The notes under the pieces: model-generated
The model's database searches: none
What the model was told of the DNA's origin: nothing
What the model saw: the letters and a program-made list of their open reading frames with translations, nothing else
Position numbers and translations under genes: made by a program
DNA from: an uncultured Bacteroidota bacterium
Lineage (GTDB): Bacteria > Bacteroidota > Bacteroidia > UKL13-3
Direction: 5' to 3'
Assembly: GCA_903834625.1 (NCBI GenBank)
Contig: CAILJQ010000235.1
Location: 1 to 60,007, forward strand
DNA length: 60,007 nt
Shown here: positions 17,218 to 25,692 of the stretch, in pieces
Numbering within the stretch: position 1 is the first letter of the stretch
How the letters are laid out: every line of letters starts with the position of its first letter

Positions 17218-20200
17218 CTATTTAATAATGACCAATCTGCTGCTTAATGAAGACTCACGGCTGTTTATACGAACAAAGTAAATACCTTGATTCAAGTCGG
17301 CAGTTTCCAACACAATTTGGTTCAAACCGGCACCATAAAGCTGTTCTTGAGTTTGTTTAACCAATTTACCTGTGATATCTAATACATCCACAGAAACGGT
17401 GTTTGAACGCAACAAATCAAAATCAATATTAACTTGTGTGTTAGCAGGATTAGGATACAAAGAGTAATGGGCAATAGAAGCTGTTACCTCTGAAACATTG
17501 GTAGGAATTACCTTGATGGTTTTAGCTACTGAATCTTTACCGTATATGTGTGTAGCAACCAATGATACAGTATAATCACCTTTGGTGGCATAAGTATGTG
17601 AACCGTTTTTGGTAGTATCTGTTGCACCATCTCCATAGTACCACTTATAACTCATAGTTAATCCTTTTTCTACCGTTGTATTGGTAAAGGTAAAAGCAGT
17701 TGAGCCATTGGTACCATTTTGTGCGTAGGTAAAATCTACTACTGGCAATATACTTACATCATTAATTACAATTTCTTTTGTTTGAATGCTATTACCACAT
17801 TTGCTACGCGCAATTAAGGTTACAGTATAAGTACCATTTGCAGGATATGTAAAGCTAGGATTAGCAGATGAACTTGTATCTCCGTTACCAGCTACACCAA
17901 AATCCCAGAAATAAGCAACAGAATTAGAAGAGGTATTGCTAAAATCAACTTTTAAACTTCCAGAAGTTGCGGGAGCGCTAAAGTTAGCTGTAGCACCTGG
18001 ATTATTTATTGGAGAAGAATTGTAATTAGCATTTTGCGGATCAAAATTACACCAGCAGTTTGTCCAGTTGCTATCAGGATTTGCACCCATTGCACCGCGG
18101 AAAGGAGTTTGAACAAAATAGCTGTCAGAAATTTTAGCACCAGTAAATGAAGCACCTGTTGCAGCAGGAGAACCTGGAGCTGGGGCAAAAACTGGATTCA
18201 CATAATTAAATGGATCAACCAAAACACCAGCCGACGAGAAAATTGAATCGTTACCACTTGCAAACAATTTAGAACGGGTACTTGTAGGATTTGAACCACC
18301 TGTTGTTGAACCATTCACTGCACGTAGGTTACCCGCCAAAATATTGTTTTTGAATAGTAAGGTATCATTTTGCATTTTGTTTACAGAGCGTGCTCCATCA
18401 ATAAATACTGCATCTGGGAAGCCCATGATAATTGAGTTAAACAAGCTGGTTGAAGAATTTCTTCTGATACGCGCACCATTTTGGAAGGAATTACTATAAC
18501 TTAATGGAGTACCATTAGCCAATGGACCTAAAACAGTTACATTCGAGAAAACTGGATCGGTATAAGGCTGTGCTTCTGTTCCGGTTGCATCATTATCACT
18601 TTCAAAACCATTGGTGGTAGGACCTGAACCAATATCATATAATGCAGAATCTCTTTGAACAATTGCAAACTGTACTTTACCACTGAATCCGAAATCAACA
18701 TCTAAATCATCATCTACATTATGGTAAGATACCAAATACTTTGCGTTTACATTTCCACCAAACCACTCAAAAGCATCGTCATCTGCAAATGAAACTTGAA
18801 TATGTTCTAATGTAGTTCCTTTACCAACACCACCCATGGTTAATCCATTGATTTCATTACCAGGAGTAATTACTGTACCAGCATATTCAATACGTACATA
18901 TTTTAAACTACCGCTACTGTGGTTGTTATCTGTACCTCCATATAATGCATCACCTGATGCGTTATCTAAGTCACCCTCTACAGCATTTTGAATACCAGCT
19001 TCAGTCGCTGCTACAGCGGCACCCGGACAAGTACTACAATCTGTTGGACGATTGATAATGGCTTTACCTAAAATAATCAAACCACCCCAATCTCCTTTAT
19101 TACGTAAACCTGCTCCTTTAGCTGAAGTAAATACAATTGGTTGGTTTTTTGTACCGTTTGCTTGAATACTACCATTACGTGTGATAACCAATGAAGCTTT
19201 GTTTGCACTACCTTTAATGATGGTTCCGGGTTGAATGGTTAAGGTTGCATTGTTCTTTACATAAGAATATCCGTTTAGGATGTAAATAGTATCGTTATAA
19301 AAAGTGGTATTAACAGAGATATCACCTGTAATTGCCTTAATAGGAGAAGCAATACCTGTTACAATAACCTGACGTGAAGTTGAATTGTTACAAGCACCAT
19401 TAACAGCTAATAATGTTACATTATAAACTCCGTTTGCTGCATAGGTATGGGTTGGGTTTGCAGAGGTTGAAGTGTTACCATCTCCAAAGTTCCATGAGTA
19501 AGAACTTGCACTAGTTGAAGTATTCGTAAAAGTTACACTACCAGCAGCACCACTTACGCTGGTAAATCCAGAAACTGGTGTAGGTGTCACTGAAACAAGT
19601 ATACTATCTGTTAACAAACATCCAGTTACAGTATCAGTAATGCTTACAAAATACTTAGTAGTAATGGAAGGATTTGCTGTAGGGCGCATAGCAGAAACAG
19701 AACTTAAGCCTGCTGCTGGCGACCAAGAAGCACGGTATGGACCAGTAACATTCTGACCAATAACCAATGATTTTCCAGAACAAATAGTTGAATCTTTTCC
19801 AGCATCATAGGTTAAAGGTAAGTAGTTGATATTACCTGTTGAATAATCTGCATTTTGTGGATCAAAATTACACCAGCAATCTGTCCAATCTGAACTACCC
19901 ATTGCACCTCTAAAAGTGGTTGGAGTAAAGAATGGATCACTAATTTTTGTGCCAGCAAAAGCAGACCCTGTTATAGCAGGAGAGGCAGTTGCAGCCATAA
20001 AGTTTGGATTGGTATACGAGAATGGATTTACCAAAATACCTGAAGATGATAAAATAGAATCATTTGCTGATGCAAACACTTTACTTCTTGTATTAGTTGG
20101 GTTTGAACCACCAGAAGTTGAACCATTAATGGCTCTTAAATTTCCTGCTAAAATATTGTTCTTAAATAACAAGGTATCGTTTTGGTGTTTGTTTACACTT

Positions 20201-21219
20201 CTTGCACCATCAATAAATACACCATCAGGGAAACCCATGATGATTGAGTTAAAAATACCTATTTGTGAGTTTCTTCTGATGCGTGCACCATTTTGGAAAG
20301 AGTTAGAATATCCTAAAGCCGTAACATTAGCCAATGGACCTAATACAGTTACGTTAGAGAAAGTAGCATCAGTATATGGCTGAGCTTCTGTACCTGTGGC
20401 ATCGTTATCACTTTCAAATCCATTTGTTGTTGGACCTGAACCAATATCATATAAAGCTGAATCGCGTTGGATAATGGCAAATTGTACTTTACCACTGAAT
20501 CCAAAATCTGTATCTAAATCGTCGTCAACATTTCTGTGTGATACCAAATATTTAGCATTTACATTTCCACCAAACCACTCAAAACCGTCGTCGTCTGCGA
20601 ATGAAACTTGAATGTATTCCATCTTGGTACCATTACCCACACCACCCATGGTTAAACCATTGATTTCATTTCCTGGGGTAATTACTACACCTGCATATTC
20701 AATACGTACATATTTTAATGAACCTGAACTATGCGAGTTATCGGTTCCACCATATAAGGCATCACCTGCAGCATTATCCAAATCACCCTCTACAGCATTT
20801 TGAATACCTGCCTCTGCAGCAGCAACGGCGCTACCTGGGCAAGTAGAACAATCTGTTGGTCGGTTAATTACCGCCTTACCTAAAATAACCAATCCACCCC
20901 AATCACCTTTATTTCTTTGGCCAATGGCTTTTTCTGAAGTAAAAATAATGGGCTTATTAGCAGTGCCATTAGCTTGAATACTACCATTACGGGTAATCAC
21001 TAAGGTTGACTTATTGCCGAATTTTCCTTTTACAATGGTACCAGGTTGAATAGTTAGTACTGCATTGTTTTTTACATACACATATCCATCAAGTGTGTAA
21101 ATGGTGTCTGCAAAAAATGTTGTGTTGGCTGTAATAGAACCACTAATGGTTCTTGCTTTTTGCGCCAACAGAGAAACTGATAGTAAACAACCTAAAATAA
21201 TGAGGTTTAGTTTTTTCAT
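17218..21219 (-). CDS. Large T9SS-exported protein with two duplicated beta-helix-like modules and PKD domains
   Basis: This 1333-residue protein has a Sec signal. It carries two copies of a module of about 430 residues (about 22-455 and 625-1070) that are roughly 85-90% identical by eye. Each opens with 'LTIQPGTI(V/I)KG', continues with 'GDWGGL(V/I)ILGKA', 'EINGLTMGGVG' and 'FADDD-FEWFGGNVNAKYLVS', and ends with 'CWCNFDPQNA'. The DDD-rich segments could bind calcium. PKD domains ('YSWNFGDGNTS', 'YFWDFGVAGNGD', 'YKWYYGDGATD') follow each module, and the C-terminus ('YSLYPNPANTQVNI ... SRLVIIK') is a T9SS sorting domain. Members of this module family are sometimes labelled multidrug transporters, which the sequence does not support. 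The gene follows a TonB receptor gene and may serve the same uptake function at the surface. Confidence 0.85.
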   Translation of the reverse strand: MKKLNLIILGCLLSVSLLAQKARTISGSITANTTFFADTIYTLDGYVYVKNNAVLTIQPGTIVKGKFGNKSTLVITRNGSIQANGTANKPIIFTSEKAIGQRNKGDWGGLVILGKAVINRPTDCSTCPGSAVAAAEAGIQNAVEGDLDNAAGDALYGGTDNSHSSGSLKYVRIEYAGVVITPGNEINGLTMGGVGNGTKMEYIQVSFADDDGFEWFGGNVNAKYLVSHRNVDDDLDTDFGFSGKVQFAIIQRDSALYDIGSGPTTNGFESDNDATGTEAQPYTDATFSNVTVLGPLANVTALGYSNSFQNGARIRRNSQIGIFNSIIMGFPDGVFIDGARSVNKHQNDTLLFKNNILAGNLRAINGSTSGGSNPTNTRSKVFASANDSILSSSGILVNPFSYTNPNFMAATASPAITGSAFAGTKISDPFFTPTTFRGAMGSSDWTDCWCNFDPQNADYSTGNINYLPLTYDAGKDSTICSGKSLVIGQNVTGPYRASWSPAAGLSSVSAMRPTANPSITTKYFVSITDTVTGCLLTDSILVSVTPTPVSGFTSVSGAAGSVTFTNTSTSASSYSWNFGDGNTSTSANPTHTYAANGVYNVTLLAVNGACNNSTSRQVIVTGIASPIKAITGDISVNTTFYNDTIYILNGYSYVKNNATLTIQPGTIIKGSANKASLVITRNGSIQANGTKNQPIVFTSAKGAGLRNKGDWGGLIILGKAIINRPTDCSTCPGAAVAATEAGIQNAVEGDLDNASGDALYGGTDNNHSSGSLKYVRIEYAGTVITPGNEINGLTMGGVGKGTTLEHIQVSFADDDAFEWFGGNVNAKYLVSYHNVDDDLDVDFGFSGKVQFAIVQRDSALYDIGSGPTTNGFESDNDATGTEAQPYTDPVFSNVTVLGPLANGTPLSYSNSFQNGARIRRNSSTSLFNSIIMGFPDAVFIDGARSVNKMQNDTLLFKNNILAGNLRAVNGSTTGGSNPTSTRSKLFASGNDSIFSSAGVLVDPFNYVNPVFAPAPGSPAATGASFTGAKISDSYFVQTPFRGAMGANPDSNWTNCWCNFDPQNANYNSSPINNPGATANFSAPATSGSLKVDFSNTSSNSVAYFWDFGVAGNGDTSSSANPSFTYPANGTYTVTLIARSKCGNSIQTKEIVINDVSILPVVDFTYAQNGTNGSTAFTFTNTTVEKGLTMSYKWYYGDGATDTTKNGSHTYATKGDYTVSLVATHIYGKDSVAKTIKVIPTNVSEVTASIAHYSLYPNPANTQVNIDFDLLRSNTVSVDVLDITGKLVKQTQEQLYGAGLNQIVLETADLNQGIYFVRINSRESSLSSRLVIIK
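18005..19345 (-). repeat. Internal duplication, copy 2
   Basis: This stretch encodes the second of two modules of about 1.3 kb inside the 1333-residue surface protein. It matches 19850-21160 closely in protein ('PTDCSTCPG', 'LDNASGDALYGGTDN', 'GSGPTTNGFESDND') and visibly in DNA, with most differences silent. Boundaries are approximate. Confidence 0.8.
19850..21160 (-). repeat. Internal duplication, copy 1
   Basis: This is the first module of the pair; see the copy at 18005-19345. Long runs are identical between the two at protein level, for example around 'FGFSGKVQFAI'. This points to a fairly recent duplication or to ongoing gene conversion. Boundaries are approximate. Confidence 0.8.
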
Positions 21220-21319
21220 ATTATCCTTTAATTGATACTTCGAAACTACCCTACAGGCATTGCATGAATGTTAAGGTTAGATTACGAAAATGTTAATTGC
21301 AAAGGCTCATATAAAAAAA

Positions 21320-21347
21320 GAAAGTCCCGCTTTTGGCGGGACCTTTC
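21320..21347 (-). terminator. Intrinsic terminator after the TonB receptor gene
   Basis: On the minus strand, GAAAG and GTCCCGC-type arms form a stem (GTCCCGC / GCGGGAC core plus AAAG/CTTT with one bulged base) and run into seven T. It separates the receptor gene from the following T9SS gene, so the two have partly independent expression. Confidence 0.85.
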
Positions 21348-21361
21348 ATTGCATATGAAAT

Positions 21362-21387
21362 CTACGCAGTACGGGCATACCACGTAG
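21362..21387 (-). other. Second hairpin between the TonB receptor stop codon and its terminator
   Basis: CTACG (21362-21366) pairs with CGTAG (21383-21387), and GTA inside pairs with TAC. The hairpin starts six bases after the receptor stop codon. It is joined to the terminator by a linker containing GCATATGAA (21351-21359). The same order (stop, hairpin, linker, terminator) is found after the RND gene at the right end of the window. Confidence 0.55.
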
Positions 21388-21393
21388 GTTTCA

Positions 21394-24315
21394 TTAAAAC
21401 TTGTAACTCAATCCAAATGAAATATTATAACCCATTTTATAACGGAACATAACATTATCCATATCTAATCTTTCTGTGCTTGTAGAACCAGCAGTATTGA
21501 TTAATGCTTCTTTGTTGAAACTATCCAATTTTTTGTTGCCGTTGTTGTCTTGATAAAAAACCAAGTCTTGAGCTAAAATATCATTCAATGAAATTTTCAC
21601 ATCCAAGCCTTTAACAATTCTTCTTGAAACAGATAAATCAATTACAGTTCTTGGATTCTCCCATAAATCAGGAACTTCACCATTCTTAGCGCGCACAAAT
21701 GCAATACGTCTACCAATTCTATTTACAAAAATCGCAGCAGTTAATGACGACTTAGGTTCATAATATTGTAAACTGCTATTAAAAATATATGGAGATTGAC
21801 CTTGCAATGGGCGACTACCATATTTGCTTAATGAAACTTGTTGATCTAAAGTAACCTCAGAAATTATGAAGGCATAGTTACAGGTAAATGATAAATTCCT
21901 AAATCCTGTCTTATCCATCCACTCATCTATAAACCCAAAGTTTTTTCTCAATTCTAATTCTACACCATAATTTTTAGCTGTTGCATCACTTGAATATCCT
22001 TGTGTAGCATCGCTACCAATGAATTCATACACATTTTCAATTGGATTGATAAACCTTTTGTAGAATAAAGAAACTGACATTAATTGACCTTCACCTTGGA
22101 AATATTCTAAACGTAAATCGTAATTATGAATACGCGTACGGGTAAGTGTTGGTTTACCAGTTACTACTGTGTTTAGGTTAAAATCAAAAAAGGCAAATGG
22201 TGCAATCTCTCTAAATTCTGGTCGTGCTACCGATTTAAAAGCGGAGGCTCTAATATTAATTTTTTCTGTTAATTCATAGGTTAAATTCATTGAAGGCAAC
22301 CAATCATTAAACACGGTATCTACCATTAATGGAACAGGAGGATTACTGTTTAATTCAAATGAATTAAGCTTTTGTTGGTATGTTTCAAAACGTGCGCCAT
22401 AAACCAATCTCAACCTACTAAAAACACGTTGATCGAACATTAAGTATGCAGCCTTTAAATTTGAACTAGCAGTATAAACATCTTGTGCGCGGAAATCTTC
22501 ATCAAAATAAAAGTCGCTTGAATAATTGCTACTTTGGAACATTGTATCCAATGAACCTTCTAAGAATCTATTACGTGCTAAACCAGATAATTTTAAAATA
22601 GGTGCAAATGCCCTAGCTTCAAATTCACGTGAACGTGATTGGATAAATACTCCTGCTTTGGCTTCGGTTTTTACCTTTTTACCACTAGCAAAAGCTAAAG
22701 GATGCTGCACATCAAAACCTGCACTTCTAATTACCTCGTTCATAGATGAAAAGAACCTTCCCATTTGGGTAATATCTGGATTGCTATTGGTAATTTTTGC
22801 TTGATATGGGGTGTACTCACCAGTTGAAGCATCCATTAAAGTAGAAAAGGTAGAGAACCTTCTATAATCTGGTACTTGTCTATTGATAATATTATTATTT
22901 AATACCCACTTAATTTTAATTTTTTGGGCAGGTAAAAAGTGCTCTCCCAATAATTGCGAGGTAAACAATTTGCTCTGTGAAAAGTTATAGTATACATTGT
23001 TCACTTTAGGCATTTGCTCGCTGGTAAAATCATCATAACCACTTCTTAAGGTTGTTACATCTTCACCATTAATTGTATAAGCGTTTTTGAAACTAATCTT
23101 ATGTTTGGTGCCTATTTTGTAACCAAAATTGGCCATTAAACCAACCAAGGTTTCATTTTTGGTAATTGAGTCGGTGTAACTTCTTACTATTTGGTTATCT
23201 ATGGCATCCATAGGCCTGTTGAACTGATTGCGTTCAGCATATGAATTTTTGGTAGAGTTGCTGTAGCTTGCGGAAACGATGTAACCAAATTCGTTTTTAG
23301 CTTTAAACTTATAACTATTTCCTGTAGAGAATTGTAAAGAGTAATTTAAAGGTAATGATTTCAGTTGTTGGGTTTTCCAATCGCTATTGAATGCACTACT
23401 TGCATTTACTTTTTCTTCCACAGATTGTGTATTATACAACCCTCTGCCGGCTATACCTGCAGGCAAACCTCTGCTACCATCATCTACTCCTAACCAATCT
23501 GTTTTCCCGCCTGTATAAGTGGCACCTTGCTTAAAAGTAGAAATGCTATGGTAACTCATACCCATAGAAACAGATGAAAATTTCTTTTCAGGAATATCTT
23601 TGGTATTAATCGTTATTAAACCGCCGGCAAAATCTCCAGGCAAATCTGGAGTAGCAGCTTTTGTAATAACCATATTATCCAACATGTTGGAAGGAATTAT
23701 ATCAAAGGAAAATGCTTTTCTATCACTTTCAGAACTAGGAAGTGGGGCTCCATTAATATAGGCAGTATTGTAACGGTCATTTAAACCGCGAATTACAGCA
23801 AATTTATTATCTTGGATAGAGGTACCACTAACCCTTTTCATTACATCACCAGTGGTTGCGTCTGGTGTCTTTTTAATCATATCGGCAGAAATACCATCAG
23901 AAATAGAAGTGCTCTTTTTTTGTTGAATTAACAAAGCAGAAGCAGTTTCTCTTTTTAATTCGGCTTGAACCACCACCTCATTTAACTCTTTTTTGGATTC
24001 CTCTAGGGCAATTGAAACGCTAGCTACTTCATTGGCCTTCACTTCAATGCCTTTGATGTTCTTTTTAGCATAAGAAACATAACTTACCGAGATTGAGTAA
24101 ATCCCTGGTTGAATGTTTCCAATAATAAAATTTCCCTCGAAATCGGTAGCTGCACCAAAACTTGTGCCGTCTATGACAACTGTAACACCAATGAGTTCTT
24201 CACCTGTTTTCTTATCAATTACCTTGCCCGTAATTTTACCGGTACCGGCGGCCGCTTGTGCTTGCACTATACCTAGGGCAAGCAAAATCAAAATAGTTAT
24301 TGTTCTCAATTTCAT
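21394..24315 (-). CDS. TonB-dependent receptor
   Basis: This 973-residue outer-membrane receptor has a signal peptide (MKLRTITILILLALGIVQAQ) and a carboxypeptidase-regulatory-like domain ('GKITGKVIDKKTGEELIGVT', about 24-110). The plug has 'DATTGDVMKRVSGTSIQDNKFAVI' (trimmed landmark near 150-175) and 'LNDRYNTAYINGAPLPSS', and the beta-barrel ends in 'FGLSYKF'. It is not a SusC homologue: it is shorter and has no adjacent susD. The substrate is unknown. The next gene on the same strand encodes the 1333-residue T9SS protein, separated by a terminator. A start at 24315 is supported by the signal peptide beginning immediately. Confidence 0.92.
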   Translation of the reverse strand: MKLRTITILILLALGIVQAQAAAGTGKITGKVIDKKTGEELIGVTVVIDGTSFGAATDFEGNFIIGNIQPGIYSISVSYVSYAKKNIKGIEVKANEVASVSIALEESKKELNEVVVQAELKRETASALLIQQKKSTSISDGISADMIKKTPDATTGDVMKRVSGTSIQDNKFAVIRGLNDRYNTAYINGAPLPSSESDRKAFSFDIIPSNMLDNMVITKAATPDLPGDFAGGLITINTKDIPEKKFSSVSMGMSYHSISTFKQGATYTGGKTDWLGVDDGSRGLPAGIAGRGLYNTQSVEEKVNASSAFNSDWKTQQLKSLPLNYSLQFSTGNSYKFKAKNEFGYIVSASYSNSTKNSYAERNQFNRPMDAIDNQIVRSYTDSITKNETLVGLMANFGYKIGTKHKISFKNAYTINGEDVTTLRSGYDDFTSEQMPKVNNVYYNFSQSKLFTSQLLGEHFLPAQKIKIKWVLNNNIINRQVPDYRRFSTFSTLMDASTGEYTPYQAKITNSNPDITQMGRFFSSMNEVIRSAGFDVQHPLAFASGKKVKTEAKAGVFIQSRSREFEARAFAPILKLSGLARNRFLEGSLDTMFQSSNYSSDFYFDEDFRAQDVYTASSNLKAAYLMFDQRVFSRLRLVYGARFETYQQKLNSFELNSNPPVPLMVDTVFNDWLPSMNLTYELTEKINIRASAFKSVARPEFREIAPFAFFDFNLNTVVTGKPTLTRTRIHNYDLRLEYFQGEGQLMSVSLFYKRFINPIENVYEFIGSDATQGYSSDATAKNYGVELELRKNFGFIDEWMDKTGFRNLSFTCNYAFIISEVTLDQQVSLSKYGSRPLQGQSPYIFNSSLQYYEPKSSLTAAIFVNRIGRRIAFVRAKNGEVPDLWENPRTVIDLSVSRRIVKGLDVKISLNDILAQDLVFYQDNNGNKKLDSFNKEALINTAGSTSTERLDMDNVMFRYKMGYNISFGLSYKF

Positions 24316-24332
24316 ATGCGTTGAAACTGCGA

Positions 24333-24361
24333 CAAAACTACCTGGCTTAAGTTATCCCAAA
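24333..24361 (-). promoter_or_regulatory. Possible promoter of the TonB receptor gene
   Basis: On the minus strand TTTG (24361-24358) is followed after 17 bases by TAGTTTTG (24340-24333), fitting the Bacteroidota -33/-7 pattern. The leader would be only about 10 nt. A second -7-like box, TAACTTTG (24365-24358), overlaps the -33 element and would give a leader of about 36 nt. Only one of the two may be used. Confidence 0.4.
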
Positions 24362-24417
24362 GTTACAGGGAGGTTAGGAGAATATTATCTCTGTGTTAGG
24401 AAATTGTTATGGAGGCT

Positions 24418-24433
24418 TTCGGTTCGAACCGAA
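24418..24433. repeat. Perfect 16-bp palindrome directly after the kbl stop codon
   Basis: TTCGGTTCGAACCGAA is a perfect palindrome that starts on the base after the kbl stop codon. It is the longest example of a motif that recurs throughout the window (see findings). It is not followed by a T-run, so it is not an ordinary terminator. Confidence 0.7.
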
Positions 24434-25621
24434 TTAAATCACACCCAATTCTTTACCAACTTTAATAAAAGCAGCAATGGCTTTGTCTAAATGCTCCTTT
24501 TCATGCCCTGCACTAATTTGAACTCGAATACGTGCTTGACCTTTTGGAACAACAGGGTAATAAAAACCAACTACGTAAACTCCTTCTTCTAATAAACGTG
24601 CTGCAAAATCTTGAGATAATTTTGCATCATATAACATCACTGGCACAATTGGATGCTCACCAGGCTTAATATCAAAACCAGCTTCGGTCATTGCTTTGCG
24701 GAAATATTGTGTGCTGTCCCATAACTTATCACGCAAGGCTGTGGTTTCTGTTAACATATCTAACACTTCAATGCTTGCCCCAACAATAGCAGGTGCAAGG
24801 GTATTAGAGAAAAGGTAAGGCCGACTACGTTGTCTTAATAAATCAATGATTTCTTTTCTTCCGCTCGTAAATCCACCCATAGCACCTCCCAATGCTTTTC
24901 CTAATGTTCCGGTTATGATATCTATTTTACCCATTACGTTTCTGAATTCATGGGTACCTCTTCCGGTGGCTCCCATAAAACCACTTGCATGACATTCATC
25001 TACCATAATCAAGGAGTTGTACTTCTCTGCTAATGCAACAATATGATCCAATTGCGCAATGGTTCCATCCATACTAAAAACGCCATCGGTAACAATTATG
25101 CGGTTCCTACAATGCTGAGTAGCCTTTAATTTGTCCTCTAAATCGGCCATATTGTTATGCTCATATCTATGACGTTCTGCTTTACATAAACGAACACCAT
25201 CTATAATACTAGCATGGTTTAAAGAATCACTAATAATGGCATCTTCTTCATTAAACAAAGGTTCAAATACACCTCCGTTAGCATCAAAAGCTGCTGCATA
25301 TAAAATGGTATCTTCTGTACCTAAAAAGCTGGCAATCTTTTCTTCTAATGTCTTATGTATATCTTGGGTTCCGCAAATAAACCTTACCGAGCTCATGCCA
25401 TAACCATGTGAATCAATGGTGCGTTTGGCAGCTTCCAAAACGCGTGGATGAGACGACAATCCCAAATAATTATTGGCGCAAAAAATTAAAACCTCCTTGC
25501 CGTTTTGCATGGTAACTGCAGCTCCTTGAGGAGAAGCAATTATGCGTTCACGTTTGTATAATCCTGCTGTTTCAATTTCTTGAAGTTCAGCTTGCAATTG
25601 TTGTTGTAATTTACCGTACAT
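24434..25621 (-). CDS. kbl: Glycine C-acetyltransferase (2-amino-3-ketobutyrate CoA ligase)
   Basis: This is a PLP-dependent alpha-oxoamine synthase of 395 residues, the usual length for Kbl. It shows '[15 protein letters not shown]', '[16 protein letters not shown]', the PLP-binding '[12 protein letters not shown]' and the Schiff-base lysine in '[14 protein letters not shown]' (K242). It splits 2-amino-3-oxobutyrate with CoA into glycine and acetyl-CoA, the second step of threonine degradation. The first step is supplied by the SDR threonine dehydrogenase at 32068-33003. The related BioF and serine palmitoyltransferase share this fold, but 'SVRFICGTQ' and the presence of tdh nearby favour Kbl. 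The gene appears monocistronic. Confidence 0.93.
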   Translation of the reverse strand: MYGKLQQQLQAELQEIETAGLYKRERIIASPQGAAVTMQNGKEVLIFCANNYLGLSSHPRVLEAAKRTIDSHGYGMSSVRFICGTQDIHKTLEEKIASFLGTEDTILYAAAFDANGGVFEPLFNEEDAIISDSLNHASIIDGVRLCKAERHRYEHNNMADLEDKLKATQHCRNRIIVTDGVFSMDGTIAQLDHIVALAEKYNSLIMVDECHASGFMGATGRGTHEFRNVMGKIDIITGTLGKALGGAMGGFTSGRKEIIDLLRQRSRPYLFSNTLAPAIVGASIEVLDMLTETTALRDKLWDSTQYFRKAMTEAGFDIKPGEHPIVPVMLYDAKLSQDFAARLLEEGVYVVGFYYPVVPKGQARIRVQISAGHEKEHLDKAIAAFIKVGKELGVI

Positions 25622-25692
25622 ATGCTTTCAAATTTTGCACGAAATTATACAAAATATAAAGGCATTGGGCACAATTCTGAATTTATGTCAAC

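Noticed and set aside
19916-20383. Long antisense open frame of 155 codons opposite the duplicated surface-protein gene.
   Set aside because: It has no start context or family resemblance and exists because the sense gene is repetitive and lacks reverse-complement stops there.
17218-21219. Annotation of the duplicated-module protein as a multidrug transporter.
   Set aside because: There are no transmembrane helices. The protein has a signal peptide, beta-rich modules, PKD domains and a T9SS tail, all of an extracellular protein.
24418-24433. GGTTCGAACC resembles the T-arm of tRNA genes, so tRNAs were considered at each copy.
   Set aside because: No acceptor stem, anticodon arm or CCA-compatible end surrounds any copy, and most lie inside intact protein-coding genes.
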